This document shows positions 14,538 through 16,030 of a stretch of 16,030 nt of DNA, in pieces. A model generated the notes under the pieces. That model saw only the letters and a list, made by a program, of their open reading frames with translations, did no database searches and was not told the origin of the DNA. Within the stretch, counting starts at the first letter, position 1. Every line of letters starts with the position of its first letter. The DNA is taken from assembly GCA_035353395.1 (NCBI GenBank), contig DAOPZL010000064.1, positions 1 to 16,030 on the forward strand, given 5' to 3'. Source of the DNA: UBA1801 sp035353395 (GTDB lineage: Bacteria; Acidobacteriota; Holophagae; Holophagales; Holophagaceae). The position numbers were made by a program, and so were the translations under genes.

Positions 14538-15334
14538 GGCGCCACCGCGGCCCGTGCCTCGTCCAGGGCCTTCCGGAAGGAGGCCGCGAAGCGGCGCGCC
14601 CTTTCCTTCATCTCCCGGGGCCCCGCGCAGGCTTCCAGGACCCGCAGGAGGGCGCTGCCGACAATGACGCCGTCGCACGCTTCCGCCATCTCCTGGGCCT
14701 GCTCCGGCGTGGAGACGCCGAAGCCCGCGAGACAGGGGACGTCCGCTTGCTTCCTGACCCGGCGCAGGAAGGGCAGGGTGTAGTCCGCGAGCGTGTCCCG
14801 CGCCCCCGTCACGCCGAAGACGGAGACGCAATAGATGAACGGAGGCCGCTGCGCCGCGAGGTCCCGGATGCGTTCCTCCGGAGTGTTCGGGGCCGCGAGC
14901 TGGACCAGGGGCGGCGCGCCGGGCAGGAGGTACTGCGCCTCCGGCGGCAGGTCCGGGATGATGCAGCCCGCGATCCCCGCCTCGCGGGCTCGGCGGGCGA
15001 AGACTTCGGGACCCATCCGCAACAGGGGGTTGAAGCTGGACATGACCACCAGGGGCGTCCGGTGGTGGGCAGTGAACGTCCGGGCGATGCCGAGGGCCCT
15101 GGAGAGGGTCATCCCGCCGGCCAGCGCCCGCTGCGAGGCCGCCTGGATGACGGGACCATCCAGCAGCGGATCCGAGAAGGGGATCCCCAGCTCGATGACG
15201 TCCGCGCCACCCTCCTCCAGGCCCTCCAGGAGGCGCAGGGTGTCGGCTTCCGGCGGGAAGCCCGCGCACAGGTAGGGCACCAGGAGCTTTCGTCCCGAGG
15301 CCGTGCGTTCCTTGAGCAGCTCGTGCAACGACAT
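14528..15334 (-). CDS. trpA: Tryptophan synthase alpha subunit
   Basis: The 268-residue cytoplasmic TIM-barrel enzyme splits indole-3-glycerol phosphate into indole, which is passed to TrpB, and glyceraldehyde 3-phosphate. The motif VIELGIPFSDPLLDGP (46-61) holds both catalytic acids, E48 and D59. The loop SVFGVTGAR (171-179) and the phosphate-binding GFGVS (204-208) and GVIVGSAL (222-229) segments match the family; the length is normal. The start is fixed by AGAGG (15346-15342) seven bases upstream, within the last codons of trpB; the gap between the two genes is 4 bases. It is the middle gene of a trpB-trpA-DAHP synthase run. Confidence 0.97.
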   Translation of the reverse strand: MSLHELLKERTASGRKLLVPYLCAGFPPEADTLRLLEGLEEGGADVIELGIPFSDPLLDGPVIQAASQRALAGGMTLSRALGIARTFTAHHRTPLVVMSSFNPLLRMGPEVFARRAREAGIAGCIIPDLPPEAQYLLPGAPPLVQLAAPNTPEERIRDLAAQRPPFIYCVSVFGVTGARDTLADYTLPFLRRVRKQADVPCLAGFGVSTPEQAQEMAEACDGVIVGSALLRVLEACAGPREMKERARRFAASFRKALDEARAAVAPCS

Positions 15335-15338
15335 GGAT

Positions 15339-16030
15339 TCACCTCTTTCCCGTGCGCAGGTTGTATTCGTCGAGGTCCTTGTCGCCCCGGCCCGAGAGGC
15401 AGACGACGAGGTGGGCCCCCCGCTCGAAGGTGCCGCGGTTCCGCACGACCCAGGCCAGGGCGTGGGCGCTCTCGAACGCCGGGACGATGCCCTCCAGGCG
15501 CGAAAGGAGCCCGTACATCTCCAGGGCCTCCTCGTCCGTGGCGCTCTCGTAGCGGACGCGCCCGGTGTCCTTGAGGTAGGCGTGCTCCGGACCCACGCCC
15601 GGGTAGTCGAGGCCCGCGGAGACGCTGTGGGCCTCCTGGACCTGGCCGTGGGCGTCCTGGAGCAGGTAGCTCATGGCGCCGTGCAGCACGCCGGGCAGCC
15701 CCCGGGCGAGGGTCGCCGCATGCCGCCCCTCCAGGCCTTCTCCCGCCGCTTCCACGCCGACGAGCGTCACCTCCTCGTTCGCCACGAAGGCGTGGAACAT
15801 GCCCATGGCGTTGGAGCCTCCCCCCACGCAGGCGGCCACGGCCGCGGGCAGGCGTCCGAAGGCTTCCCGGCACTGCCGCTTCGTCTCCTGTCCGATGAGG
15901 GACTGGAAGTCCCGGACCATGACCGGGTAGGGATGGGGGCCCACCACGCTGCCGATGAGGTAGTAGGTATCGGAGACGTGGGCGACCCAGTCGCGGATGG
16001 CCTCGCTGGTGGCGTCCTTGAGGGTGCGCG
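15339..16030 (-). CDS. trpB: Tryptophan synthase beta subunit, N-terminal part outside the window
   Basis: The last 229 residues are visible; roughly 170 N-terminal residues, including the PLP-binding lysine region, lie beyond the right edge. TrpB is the PLP enzyme that joins indole and serine to make tryptophan. Visible family segments are GSVVGPHPYPVMVRDFQS, the cofactor phosphate-binding glycine loop CVGGGSNAMG, HSVSAGLDYPGVGPEHAYL, and the C-terminal CLSGRGDKD, whose serine contacts the PLP ring nitrogen in known structures. The frame is open to the edge and ends in TGA at 15341-15339, four bases before trpA. The pairing with trpA makes the assignment secure. Confidence 0.97.
   Translation of the reverse strand, partial: RTLKDATSEAIRDWVAHVSDTYYLIGSVVGPHPYPVMVRDFQSLIGQETKRQCREAFGRLPAAVAACVGGGSNAMGMFHAFVANEEVTLVGVEAAGEGLEGRHAATLARGLPGVLHGAMSYLLQDAHGQVQEAHSVSAGLDYPGVGPEHAYLKDTGRVRYESATDEEALEMYGLLSRLEGIVPAFESAHALAWVVRNRGTFERGAHLVVCLSGRGDKDLDEYNLRTGKR
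15342..15346 (-). promoter_or_regulatory. Ribosome binding site of trpA, embedded in the end of trpB
   Basis: AGAGG on the minus strand lies seven bases before the trpA ATG and within the final codons of trpB, next to its TGA stop (15341-15339). Termination at trpB and initiation at trpA are therefore probably coupled, which would keep the two subunits in equal amounts. Confidence 0.7.

Overview
The window is GC-rich, tightly packed bacterial chromosome with almost no non-coding DNA. The longest gap, about 110 bases, lies between operons. I see no tRNA, rRNA, CRISPR array, insertion sequence or phage gene. An outer-membrane efflux factor and a tripartite pump mean a diderm (Gram-negative-type) cell. 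The TPR-GAF signalling protein, orphan MeaB and class I-beta DAHP synthase attached to trpBA would fit a GC-rich soil or sediment lineage such as Acidobacteriota (Holophagae) or a deltaproteobacterial group. That placement is a low-confidence guess from style, not from a marker gene.

Layout, left to right. (1) Bases 1-1592, minus strand: N-terminal part of a TPR-GAF signalling protein that runs off the left edge. (2) 1701-3951, plus strand: meaB (G3E-type GTPase chaperone of methylmalonyl-CoA mutase-type enzymes), then a SEDS-family peptidoglycan glycosyltransferase (FtsW/RodA). (3) 4063-9430, plus strand: a drug-efflux operon, tetR - tolC-like - emrA/hlyD-like - emrB-like - cytidylate-kinase-like. 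A perfect 11-bp-arm palindrome overlaps a plausible -10 box just before tetR, pointing to autoregulation. (4) 9518-13510, plus strand: a second export operon, marR followed by the two halves of a heterodimeric ABC exporter, with small overlapping palindromes before marR. (5) 13488-16030, minus strand: the tail of a tryptophan operon, trpB (5' part missing) - trpA - DAHP synthase. This strand converges on the ABC operon so closely that the last codons of the two genes overlap by 23 bp.

How the parts work together. The TetR operon encodes a complete inner-membrane to outer-membrane drug pump: MFS antiporter, periplasmic adaptor and outer-membrane channel. It also carries a nucleotide-kinase-like protein whose start codon lies inside the pump gene. 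The MarR operon encodes an ABC exporter in which one ATP site is canonical and the other degenerate; the sequence shows the substituted residues directly. The minus-strand genes join the last step of tryptophan synthesis (TrpAB) to the first committed step of the whole aromatic pathway (DAHP synthase). Gene junctions are unusually tight: three separate pairs overlap by exactly 11 bases in the same phase, one pair by 10 and one by 4, so translational coupling is likely throughout.

I did not find a clearly novel system. The points most worth a second look are the kinase-like gene coupled to the efflux pump, the TetR palindrome, the asymmetric ABC pair, the repeated 11-base overlap and the convergent overlap without room for a terminator.
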